Part shown: positions 51,980 to 60,367 of the stretch, piece by piece
Position numbering within the stretch: the stretch's first letter is position 1
Layout: every line of letters begins with the position of its first letter
Source of the DNA: Alkaliphilus flagellatus
GTDB lineage: Bacteria > Bacillota > Clostridia > Peptostreptococcales > Natronincolaceae
Reading direction: 5' to 3'
Length of the DNA stretch: 64,000 nt
Assembly (NCBI RefSeq): GCF_018919215.1
Contig: NZ_JAHLQK010000006.1
Location: forward strand, 62,001-126,000
Position numbers and translations under genes: made by a program
The notes under the pieces: model-generated
The model's database searches: none
Seen by the model: the letters and a program-made list of their open reading frames with translations, nothing else
What the model was told of the DNA's origin: nothing

Positions 51980-52012
51980 AAAACACCTAAGACAAATCTG
52001 GGTGTTTTTATA
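51980..52012 (+). terminator. Terminator after the inserted stalk-domain gene
   Basis: AAAACACC - 13 nt - GGTGTTTT stem plus T run. Confidence 0.75.
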
Positions 52013-52103
52013 TTGCCCTTTTTTAAGTGTTGCAGGGCATAAAGAACAACGGTACTCCTAACAGGGAGCAACCTGTATAAATATGCTATTGGAGGAATGG
52101 ATA

Positions 52104-52685
52104 ATGGAATGGTTAAAAAAATTAATAGAGAAACATATAAAAGATGGAGCATTAAATCAGGAGGAATTCATTAAAGAAGTAAACAGTGAATTCCCTAAAC
52201 ATGCAGTACCTAAAGAGACTTATAACACCTTAGCAGAAACTAAGACAAAGCTAGAAAATGATATTAAAGACAGAGACAAGCAGCTAGAAGATTTGAAAAA
52301 GGTTGATGCCGAAGGTCTACAAGCTGAAATAACTAGACTTCAAGAGGAAAATAAGACAGCTAAGGAAACTTACGAAAAAGAATTAAACGATATACAAATT
52401 ACGAATGCTATTAAATTGGTATTGGATGGCAAGGTGCATGATGAATCTATAGTATCCAATTTGCTTGATAAGTCTAAATTAATCATTAGTGATGATGGTA
52501 AGATTGTTGGATTAGATGAACAAATAAACTCTTTAAAAGAGGGTAAGGCATTCTTGTTTAAAGATGAAAATGTAGATCCAAATAATCCTACTCCAGGATT
52601 CCAGAAGATAGGTAATCCACCACCAAATGATCCTAAAGCAATAGATAGTGCAGTATCAGCTGCATTTGGTAATACAGAAAAATAA
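52104..52685 (+). CDS. Phage scaffold protein
   Basis: 193 aa, mostly coiled coil (KTKLENDIKDRDKQLEDLKKVDAEGLQAEITRLQEEN), GP20-like scaffold preceding the major capsid gene. ATG at 52104 follows GGAGG. Confidence 0.85.
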   Translation: MEWLKKLIEKHIKDGALNQEEFIKEVNSEFPKHAVPKETYNTLAETKTKLENDIKDRDKQLEDLKKVDAEGLQAEITRLQEENKTAKETYEKELNDIQITNAIKLVLDGKVHDESIVSNLLDKSKLIISDDGKIVGLDEQINSLKEGKAFLFKDENVDPNNPTPGFQKIGNPPPNDPKAIDSAVSAAFGNTEK

Positions 52686-52710
52686 TAAAAGAAAAGTGAG
52701 GTAATAGAAT

Positions 52711-53594
52711 ATGCCAGCTATTAATTATGCAGAAAGATTTGAAAGAGAAATAGAACAGCAATTTGCAAGAGAATTAACCTCTGCAAATATAGCAACAAAC
52801 AATAAATTTAGATTTATTGATGCACAAACAATAAGAATACCAACTGTTGAATTAACAGGATATAAGGACCATGCAAGAGATGGTTCAAAAAACAGAGGTA
52901 AAGTAGGAAATACTTACCAAGCTATGTCATTACAACATGATAGGGATATCGAATTTTATGTAGATGAAATGGATGTAGATGAAACTAATCAAGTATTATC
53001 TGCCGCTAATATTACATCTACGTTTAATGAGGACCAAGCTATTCCAGAAACTGATGCTTATAGATATTCTAGCTTTATGCTGAGTTCATACAGCATGGTG
53101 GGAAAGTAAACAACGAAGTATTAACACAAGCTAATATCTTACAAGTATTTGACAAGATGATGGAGGATATGGACGAAGCAGGAGTACCACAATCGGGAAG
53201 AATCTTAAAAGTAACTCCAACTGTTTACACTATGCTAAAAAATGCAGAAGGAATTCAAAGAACCTTAGATGTAACAGGTGGTGCTAAGGGAATAAACAGA
53301 AATGTTAGGTCTTTAGATGAGGTTACTATAGATACCGTACCATCGGATAGGATGAAAACAGCTTATGATTTTAGTGAAGGATGGAAGCCTGCCGAAGGTG
53401 CTAAACAAATCAATATAATCCTATGCCATACTTCTGGAATATTAGCACCGATCAAGGTAGCCGATATCTACTTGTGGATGAAAGGACAAACTCCTGAATC
53501 TGCATATGGTTACCTATACCAAAATAGATCCTATCAAGATTTATTTGTAATAAAAGCTAAAAAAGATGCTATTGCAATCAATGCAGAAGCTTAA
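52711..53594 (+). pseudogene. Major capsid protein, frameshifted
   Basis: One frame (52711-53109) gives the N-terminal part up to ETDAYRYS; a different frame then reads KLYAEFIQHGGKVNNEVLTQANILQVFDKMMEDMDEAG and continues to 53594. Adding one A after TCTA at about 53071 restores a 294-aa protein, a normal size. It lies between scaffold and head-tail connectors. A broken capsid gene implies a defective prophage unless this is a sequence error. Confidence 0.88.
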
Positions 53595-53609
53595 TAGGAG
53601 GGATAATTC

Positions 53610-53861
53610 ATGTTATATGCAATTAAAGCTAATAGACAATATAAAATAGAAGAAGATGAAAAGCAAAAGTTTATTGACAGAGGATATGAGATTGCCAGGT
53701 TAGAAGAAGGTAAACTCGTATTTGAAGAAGTAGAAACCGAAGAAACAAAGGAAATAGCTAAATTAAAAGCCAAAATCAAGAAGTTAGAAAAAGAATTAGA
53801 AGAATTAAAGAAGGTTGAAGATCTTGAAAAGGAAAAGAAATCTAAAGGAGAGGGCAAATAG
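53610..53861 (+). CDS. Small charged head protein
   Basis: 83 aa. N-terminal domain YAIKANRQYKIEEDEKQKFIDRGYEIARLEEG, then a Lys/Glu coiled coil. Commonly found after clostridial phage capsid genes; role unclear. Confidence 0.6.
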   Translation: MLYAIKANRQYKIEEDEKQKFIDRGYEIARLEEGKLVFEEVETEETKEIAKLKAKIKKLEKELEELKKVEDLEKEKKSKGEGK

Positions 53862-53896
53862 TCCTCTTCTTTCTCTTTTGAAAGGAAGTGAGGATT

Positions 53897-54262
53897 ATGT
53901 CCTATGTAGACTATGATTGTTACAAAAATACATTTGGTGGCACTTTAGATGAAACAACAGCTACTAAACTATTAGTAGAATCATCAGATCAGGTAGATAG
54001 ATTAACCTATGGAAGGATTAGAAGAAAAGGATTCAATAACTTAACAGAATACCAACAAGGATTAATTAAAAAAGCAGTGTGCTATCAAGCGGAATTTATA
54101 AATGCTTATGGTGAGTATCTAAATATGCTGATTAGTGGTTATAGTGCTGGTGATATATCTTTAACTTTCAATAAGGACAATCGAGGGGCAGGCGGGATAA
54201 TAGCGGATAAAAAAACGTTAGACTATCTATCTCAAACAGGTCTTACAACAAGGAGGTTATAG
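53897..54262 (+). CDS. Head-tail connector (gp6/gp15-like)
   Basis: 121 aa, helical (TTATKLLVESSDQVDRLTYGRI). Completes the portal vertex. ATG at 53897 has better spacing from GAAAGGAAGTGAGG than GTG 53888. Confidence 0.75.
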   Translation: MSYVDYDCYKNTFGGTLDETTATKLLVESSDQVDRLTYGRIRRKGFNNLTEYQQGLIKKAVCYQAEFINAYGEYLNMLISGYSAGDISLTFNKDNRGAGGIIADKKTLDYLSQTGLTTRRL

Positions 54263-54264
54263 TT

Positions 54265-54582
54265 ATGAAACTTCCTTTTCCAGATTGGATTCTAGTAACG
54301 CCCATTAAGGTTTACACTGAAATAGATGGCGAAGATGGAGTAGAAGAAAAGTTAATTTTTGATGATAAATGTAACTTTAGTGAAAAGTCTAGAACTACTC
54401 TAAATGAACAAAGACAAGTAGTTGAGCTGACTGGTAAAGCAATATTTAAAGGTGATATCTATCCAGGACAATTAATAAAAGGTTATATAGATTTAGGCGG
54501 TATAAAGAAAACCATCTACAAGTCAAGAAAACCCCGCAATCCCGATGGCTCAATATTTTCTACAGAATTGGATTTGATGTAA
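54265..54582 (+). CDS. Head-tail adaptor / minor capsid protein
   Basis: 105 aa, beta-rich. The ATG is 2 nt after the previous stop, and its stop overlaps the next start, so it is tightly coupled. Position and size match the second connector protein. Confidence 0.7.
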   Translation: MKLPFPDWILVTPIKVYTEIDGEDGVEEKLIFDDKCNFSEKSRTTLNEQRQVVELTGKAIFKGDIYPGQLIKGYIDLGGIKKTIYKSRKPRNPDGSIFSTELDLM

Positions 54583-54956
54583 TGAAGGTTAAAACAAGTA
54601 TTAAATTAAATCAAGCTAATATAAAAAAAATAGAACAAGCTATGGTAAAATCATTACCTTTGACTATGGATGCACTTAAAACCGAAGTAAGCAATATGCA
54701 AGTAGTTCCTAAAGATACAGGTAACTTAGAAGAATCAGCAGTACTTGGTGTAGATAATGGTAAAGGCTATATAAGTTATAACACACCTTACGCTAGAAGG
54801 TTATATTATCACCCTGAATATAACTTTAGACAGGATAAGAACCCTAATGCACAAGGCAGATGGTTAGACCCATTTATTTATGGAACTAAAAAGGATTGGT
54901 TAGCTAAAGCTTTTGGGAAGCTTCTTAAACAAAACTCGGGTGGGGTGATTAAATGA
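54582..54956 (+). CDS. HK97 gp10-like minor capsid/tail completion protein
   Basis: 124 aa. VVPKDTGNLEESAVLG with YARRLYYHPEYNF matches the HK97-gp10/minor capsid 2 type (xDTGxLxxS ... Y). Overlaps both neighbours. Confidence 0.78.
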   Translation: MKVKTSIKLNQANIKKIEQAMVKSLPLTMDALKTEVSNMQVVPKDTGNLEESAVLGVDNGKGYISYNTPYARRLYYHPEYNFRQDKNPNAQGRWLDPFIYGTKKDWLAKAFGKLLKQNSGGVIK

Positions 54957-55342
54957 TTACGATAAGTGATTTTAGAGACTGGCTAAGAACAAAGGTTGAT
55001 TGCCCTACTTGGTTTAGTGGTGGATTAAGGGCTACAGATGAAAAGGCTATAGTTATCCACAATGGCAAGGCTTTTACTAATCCTATGGCTATTGGTAGTA
55101 TTCAAAATAGTTCTTACACAGGAAAGGGCATAAGAATATTAGTTCATTGGAATAAAAACATTAAAGAAAGCGAATTAAAAGCTCAAGAAGTCTATAATGC
55201 TCTGCATGGTAAAGGCGGAGTTATAGCTAATAAAAGAGTAATTAAATTTAATATGAGGGATCCTGAACCTATTTATTTAGGTGTAGATGATTCAGGTATT
55301 TCTGAGTATGTAATTGATCTAGAAATAATAATTGAAAGGTAG
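54953..55342 (+). CDS. Tail terminator / minor capsid 3 protein
   Basis: 129 aa with the size and position of the tail terminator, directly upstream of the tail tube gene. Overlaps the previous gene by 4 nt (ATGA). Confidence 0.7.
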   Translation: MITISDFRDWLRTKVDCPTWFSGGLRATDEKAIVIHNGKAFTNPMAIGSIQNSSYTGKGIRILVHWNKNIKESELKAQEVYNALHGKGGVIANKRVIKFNMRDPEPIYLGVDDSGISEYVIDLEIIIER

Positions 55343-55349
55343 TGAGAAT

Positions 55350-55802
55350 ATGGCAAATTTAGGAGTGTATCCTGTATTTGATTTAGATTTTAAAATTGGT
55401 ACTAAAGGAAGAACAAGTGCGGAAGCTGATATGGCAGTAATAAAAGATATGGAAACATTCTCTCCATCCATAGATGGTAATGTAGAAGAATGGACTCCAA
55501 TGGATACTGAAGGATGGGTTAGAAGGTTAATGACTGGAAAAGGATTTTCTATTGCCTTAAATGGAAAAAGGCATGTAGGAGATCCGGGTAATGATTATGT
55601 AGCAGCTTTAGCATGGAAAAGTGGACTACAGTGTTCTTCAAAGGCAGCTATAGTATTTCCGGATGGAGATAAGCTTGAGTTTGATTGTATAGTCAATGTA
55701 ACTACTCCATTTGGAGGGGATTCTACTAACGTATCCGGATTAGAATTAGAATTACAATCTGATGGAAAACCAAACTATATACCAGCAGGAGGCGGAGAAT
55801 AA
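55350..55802 (+). CDS. Major tail tube protein
   Basis: 150 aa, beta-rich (MANLGVYPVFDLDFKIGTKG ... TFSPSIDGNVEEWTPMDTEGWVRRLMTGK). Polymerises into the tail tube. ATG at 55350 follows GAAAGGTAGTGAG. Confidence 0.82.
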   Translation: MANLGVYPVFDLDFKIGTKGRTSAEADMAVIKDMETFSPSIDGNVEEWTPMDTEGWVRRLMTGKGFSIALNGKRHVGDPGNDYVAALAWKSGLQCSSKAAIVFPDGDKLEFDCIVNVTTPFGGDSTNVSGLELELQSDGKPNYIPAGGGE

Positions 55803-56128
55803 TGAGTAAAATTATAGATATATCAGCAAAATTAACTAATGAAAGACCGAAGCTTAAATTAGCAGAGGGTAAAGTCTATGAAATTGATGATAGGAAGAAT
55901 AACATAATTCTTTTAAATCAAAAAATGATGAATGAGAATTTAAACGATTTAAATGTTATTGATAATATGATAAATATTGTATTGGGTGAAGATGCCGCAA
56001 GGGAAATTAATGACATGAATCTACCTGTAGTTGCTTATCAATCTATTATGATAGCTATTATGGCAGCAATAACAGGTGAAGATTACGAGGTCGCAGAGGC
56101 CCGATTTCGCAAAGAAACAATCCTATAA
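55802..56128 (+). CDS. Tail assembly chaperone (gpG-like)
   Basis: 108 aa, between tail tube and tape measure. The following ORF overlaps in the +1 frame from 56076; TTT.CGC at 56105-56110 is a plausible slip site (UUU to UUC) for a gpG/gpGT-type fusion. Confidence 0.75.
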   Translation: MSKIIDISAKLTNERPKLKLAEGKVYEIDDRKNNIILLNQKMMNENLNDLNVIDNMINIVLGEDAAREINDMNLPVVAYQSIMIAIMAAITGEDYEVAEARFRKETIL

Positions 56129-56462
56129 AGAAGATTGGTATGATTTGTATGAGGATTGGGGGCTTATAGAAGCCTCCTTTACTTCTCAGTATGGTATAAG
56201 GCTTAGAAGTGAAAACGATATGTCTTGGAGCGAATTCAGCACATTCCTAGCAGGAATAATGCCCGAAACTCCACTAGGTCAAGTTGTATCCATTAGATGT
56301 GAAAATGATAAAGAAGTATTAAAAAACTTCACAAAAGAGCAACATAAGATAAGGACTGAATGGAGAAATAGAGCAACTAAAGCCATATTATTAGATAAAG
56401 ATGAGGCTAAAAAACAAATTAAAATGCTACAGGAAGCCATGAAAAGAGCATTCTCTAAATAA
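56076..56462 (+). CDS. Tail assembly chaperone extension (gpT-like), probable frameshift product
   Basis: Open frame of 128 codons. Its only early start is a GTG without a clear ribosome site, while homologous content begins about RPDFAKKQSYKEDWYDLYEDWGLIEAS, so it is probably made as a fusion with the upstream protein. Ends in a Lys-rich tail. Confidence 0.7.
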   Translation: MKITRSQRPDFAKKQSYKEDWYDLYEDWGLIEASFTSQYGIRLRSENDMSWSEFSTFLAGIMPETPLGQVVSIRCENDKEVLKNFTKEQHKIRTEWRNRATKAILLDKDEAKKQIKMLQEAMKRAFSK

Positions 56463-56527
56463 GTATTGAACCCATTGGTTATATTTGGTATTCTTTAAAT
56501 ATAAAAATATGACAGGGGGTATTTTAT

Positions 56528-56818
56528 ATGAGAAAAAAAGCAAAATTTATGGCAATGTGTTTAACTGTTGTACTACTGTTGTTCGGGTGCGGATCCGATA
56601 CAACAAAAATCACAAAAGAAATGTATGATAAAATAGAAACGGGGATGACCTTAGAGGAAGTAGAAGATATTTTAGGTTTAGGGGAGGAAAATGCAAAAAC
56701 TGAAGCAGCAGGAGTTGTAATAACTAGCATGCAATGGGTAAATAAAGATGGCGGAAATATACAAATAATGTTTCAAGACGGAAAAGTAGACACGAAGGCT
56801 CAAGCAGGATTAAAATAA
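56528..56818 (+). CDS. Small lipoprotein inserted before the tape measure gene
   Basis: 96 aa: lipoprotein signal (LLLFGCGS, Cys at about 19), then a SmpA/BLIP-like fold (ITKEMYDKIETGMTLEEVEDILG ... GNIQIMFQDGKV). GGGGG site upstream and its own terminator downstream: cargo interrupting the tail operon. Confidence 0.75.
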   Translation: MRKKAKFMAMCLTVVLLLFGCGSDTTKITKEMYDKIETGMTLEEVEDILGLGEENAKTEAAGVVITSMQWVNKDGGNIQIMFQDGKVDTKAQAGLK

Positions 56819-56832
56819 AAATGATAATTAAT

Positions 56833-56866
56833 AAAAGCACTTAGATTCCTCTAAGTGCTTTTATTA
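56833..56866 (+). terminator. Terminator after the tail-operon lipoprotein
   Basis: AAAAGCACTTAGA-TTCC-TCTAAGTGCTTTT, a perfect 13-bp stem followed by TATTATG. It lies right before the tape measure gene. Confidence 0.9.
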
Positions 56867-56887
56867 TGCCTAAAAGGCGGTGAAAAT

Positions 56888-59800
56888 ATGGCAGATGAAA
56901 GTACAAGTGTTGGCAAGGTCCAACTAGATATAGAAATAAGCCAATCTTCTTTGAATAGAGAAATGAATAAACTAGGCACTGTATTTAATAGTAGTTTAAA
57001 AAATATGTTTAGTCAGACCACAAATTTTGTTAAAAGCTCACTAGATAGAATGACTAACAGCTTTAAAACCTTTTCTCAAGTTGGAGCTGGATCTACTGAT
57101 AAAGTATCTAAGAATATAAATAAAATGAATTCTGATTTAGAAAAAACACAAGCTAAAATAGATGAAACCAACAGTAAATTGGCTCAGTTATATGCTGAGC
57201 AAGATAATATAATTGAATCCTATAGAAGCTTTCCAACTTTCTCAGGAATGAGTAATGAAGAGAGTCTTGGGCAAATGTTAAATTCTGATTCAAGGTATTC
57301 AAGTCTTACAAGTGAAATAGAAGGACTTGAAAGTCGACTACAACAGTTAAGAACGGCTAGCGATACAACAAGAACCTCTATTCGTAATTTACAGGAAAAC
57401 TTATCGAACACAAACAATACTACTCAGCGTACCAATGATACAACTAGAAGAACTGCTAATAGTACTAGACAATTAGGGAGAGAGATAAATAGAGCTGGCC
57501 AAAACGCTAAAAAATCTACTGGTAAAATAGCTGGCTTTGCTAATATGATCGATAGTTCTTTTAGAAGGATATTAAAAAGAATATTTATTTACAACTTAAT
57601 CTACAAAGGAATTCGAGGAATAATTAATTATACTAGTGCTGCATTAAAGACTAATAAACAATTTGTACACTCCTTAAATATCATCAAGACAAATCTTATG
57701 GTGGCCTTTCAACCTATATATGACTTTGTTCTTCCTGCTATTAATGCATTAATGAAAGGAATTGCAACAGCAACAACTTATGTAGCTAGTGCGATATCAT
57801 CATTGTTTGGTAAAACCTATGAACAAAGTTACGGAGCAACTAAGAATTTAGATAATGCTAAAAAGGCTATGGACGGGTATGGTAAATCAGCAAAAAAAGC
57901 ACAGGGTCAATTAGCTGGTTTTGATGAGATTAATCAATTAGATCTTAGCAAGGATGACGAACAAAGCGGCGCAGATGGATTTGAGATGACTATGCCTGAT
58001 ACTTCTACCATTGATTTAACTGGATTTGAAAAGTTTAGGGATATGCTTCAACCTACAATAGAATCCTTAAAAAACTTAGGTATAGCTCTGGAACCATTAA
58101 AGAATTTCGTTTCTACAGGACTACAGGATTTTTATAACAATTTTCTTGTACCAGTAGGTAAATGGACATTTGGTGAAGGACTACCTAGACTGATAGATGG
58201 GTTAACTAAAATAGTAAGTGGAGTAGATTGGGGTTATTTAAACAATAGCTTTAACAACTTATGGTTATCTCTAGCCCCTTTCGCAACCAATATTGGAGAA
58301 GGGCTGTTAGGATTTTATGAGCAAGTTTTAGTACCTATAGGTACTTGGGTATTAGGTGAAGGCTTACCAAGATTTATTGATGCTATTGCCAATGGTTTAT
58401 CTCGAATTAAGTGGGGGCCTATTCATGCCGGATTAAATAATCTTTGGTCAGCTTTAACTCCCTTTGCTATAAATGTAGGGGAAGGGTTATTGTGGTTTTG
58501 GGAAAATATATTGGTTCCACTAGGAACGTGGACAATGAATAATGTTGTACCAGTGTTCTTAGATATTTTAGCAGAAGCAATCAGGATATTAAATGGAGTT
58601 ATTGAAGCTTTAAAGCCACTGGGACAATGGCTATGGGATAACTTTTTAAAACCTTTAGCTGAGTGGACAGGTGGGGTTATAGTTAGTGTTCTTGATGAAA
58701 TAAAAGATGCTTTAAAAGGCATTGGGGACTGGGTTACCAGTAATGAAGAAAAAGTTCAAGGTTTTTTTATGATTTTCGCTACTTGGAAAGCTACAACATT
58801 TGTTATAGAAATGAGTAAAGCAACTGCAGCGGTGGTAGCTCATACAGCTAAAATGGTGTTAAGTAAATCAGAAACATTAATTCTAATGGGGTTATATGCT
58901 AAGGATGCAATTGCAAAGGGACTAAGTACAGTTGCAACATGGGGACAGGTAGCAGCCACGACAGCATGGAATGTTGTAGCAGGAATTGCTACAACAGTAA
59001 CAACAGGATTAGCTGCAGTGATGGCATTCTTAACTTCGCCTATAGGCTTGGTAGTAATAGCCATTGCAGCATTAATAGCAATAGGAGTAGCTTTATATAA
59101 AAACTGGGAGGAAATATCAGTATGGCTTAAGAAAATTTGGGAAGATATTAAGATTAAAGCTGAAGAGGTATGGACAGCAATAGAAGAATTCTTTGTAAGA
59201 ATGTGGGAAGGAATAAAAACTACAGCTATAAGTGTTTGGGATAGTATTAAAACCTATACAGTTACTAAATGGAATGAAATTAAAGACTTCTTATCTAAGT
59301 TGTGGGATGGAGTAAAGGATTCATTTAAAAGAGTATGGGAATCTATGAAAGAATTATTACCATCCTTATTAGACGGAATATTAAATGTTATGAAAAACTC
59401 TTTTGATACCTTTAAAGACATAGGCTATAACTTGTTTAACATGGTATGGGAAGGTATGAAAGATATATGGAACAGTATTAATGATTGGGTATCAGATAAA
59501 GTTGATTGGCTAAAAGATAAACTATCCTTTTGGAGAAAAGGCACTGATGAAATGTCAGGTTCAGGAGGAGGCGGAGGTAGCAGAGGTACAGGTGGTGTTG
59601 CACTTCTTCCAGATGATCACCCAGATAAGCCAGGAAGTGAAGAATATAAAAAGAATAATCCTAATATGCCTGCATGGTTAGGCGGCGGAGGAATTCCAAT
59701 GCTTGCTAGAGGTGGTATTGTAGATCAACCTACTTTAGCAATGGTAGGAGAGCGTGGTAAAGAGGCAGTAGTCCCTTTAGAAAATACTGCTTTTGTTGAT

Positions 59801-59992
59801 ACACTAGCAAGTGCCCTAGGTAATGCAGTTATGGCAGCTATGCAAATGGGTAACGGTGGAGGTTTGAGAGTTGATAGTAGTGGTGATATAATTCTACAAA
59901 TAGATGGAACAACCTTAGGAAGAATAGTAGGACCTATTCTTGATAAAGAGAAACAAAGAATAGGAAATAACGTAATAATACAACCAATTTAG
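56888..59992 (+). CDS. Tail tape measure protein
   Basis: 1034 aa, sets tail length. N-terminal coiled coils (about 20-190), hydrophobic core around 690-740, a series of Trp-rich segments W(E/D)xIK (about 760-880), and a Gly-rich C-terminal region. ATG at 56888 follows AAGGCGGTG. By usual length scaling the tail would be roughly 150 nm (estimate). Confidence 0.93.
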   Translation: MADESTSVGKVQLDIEISQSSLNREMNKLGTVFNSSLKNMFSQTTNFVKSSLDRMTNSFKTFSQVGAGSTDKVSKNINKMNSDLEKTQAKIDETNSKLAQLYAEQDNIIESYRSFPTFSGMSNEESLGQMLNSDSRYSSLTSEIEGLESRLQQLRTASDTTRTSIRNLQENLSNTNNTTQRTNDTTRRTANSTRQLGREINRAGQNAKKSTGKIAGFANMIDSSFRRILKRIFIYNLIYKGIRGIINYTSAALKTNKQFVHSLNIIKTNLMVAFQPIYDFVLPAINALMKGIATATTYVASAISSLFGKTYEQSYGATKNLDNAKKAMDGYGKSAKKAQGQLAGFDEINQLDLSKDDEQSGADGFEMTMPDTSTIDLTGFEKFRDMLQPTIESLKNLGIALEPLKNFVSTGLQDFYNNFLVPVGKWTFGEGLPRLIDGLTKIVSGVDWGYLNNSFNNLWLSLAPFATNIGEGLLGFYEQVLVPIGTWVLGEGLPRFIDAIANGLSRIKWGPIHAGLNNLWSALTPFAINVGEGLLWFWENILVPLGTWTMNNVVPVFLDILAEAIRILNGVIEALKPLGQWLWDNFLKPLAEWTGGVIVSVLDEIKDALKGIGDWVTSNEEKVQGFFMIFATWKATTFVIEMSKATAAVVAHTAKMVLSKSETLILMGLYAKDAIAKGLSTVATWGQVAATTAWNVVAGIATTVTTGLAAVMAFLTSPIGLVVIAIAALIAIGVALYKNWEEISVWLKKIWEDIKIKAEEVWTAIEEFFVRMWEGIKTTAISVWDSIKTYTVTKWNEIKDFLSKLWDGVKDSFKRVWESMKELLPSLLDGILNVMKNSFDTFKDIGYNLFNMVWEGMKDIWNSINDWVSDKVDWLKDKLSFWRKGTDEMSGSGGGGGSRGTGGVALLPDDHPDKPGSEEYKKNNPNMPAWLGGGGIPMLARGGIVDQPTLAMVGERGKEAVVPLENTAFVDTLASALGNAVMAAMQMGNGGGLRVDSSGDIILQIDGTTLGRIVGPILDKEKQRIGNNVIIQPI

Positions 59993-60004
59993 GAGGTGTA
60001 GGGA

Positions 60005-60358
60005 ATGACTATGTTAAAAGTTGATGGTGTAGCTTTACCTACACCAACTTCATATACACCAGATTTTGAAGAAATAAGTAAAGCAGATAGAAATGCTAAT
60101 GGGGATATGATAAAAGAAGTAATAGCATATAAATACAAATTAAATGTTACATGGAAGATGTTAAGTCAAGAAGAACTTACTAAATTAATGAGTGTTAAAA
60201 GGAAAAATTCTTTCACATTAGAATTTATTGATATGGATACAGGTAAGCCTAGAAAAGGGCAATTTTATGCAGGAACACCCTCTGCTAATGCTATGGATTA
60301 TAAAAATGGCAGAGTAGAAAACTGGCTTGATATAAAAATGAATTTTGTAGAAATGTAG
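60005..60358 (+). CDS. Tail protein (DUF6711-like)
   Basis: 117 aa, MLKVDGVALPTPTSYTPDFEEISKADRNANGDMIKEVIAYKYKL. Located between tape measure and tail-tip genes, where distal tail adaptor proteins are found. AGGAGGTG ribosome site. Confidence 0.65.
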   Translation: MTMLKVDGVALPTPTSYTPDFEEISKADRNANGDMIKEVIAYKYKLNVTWKMLSQEELTKLMSVKRKNSFTLEFIDMDTGKPRKGQFYAGTPSANAMDYKNGRVENWLDIKMNFVEM

Positions 60359-60367
60359 GTGATATAA

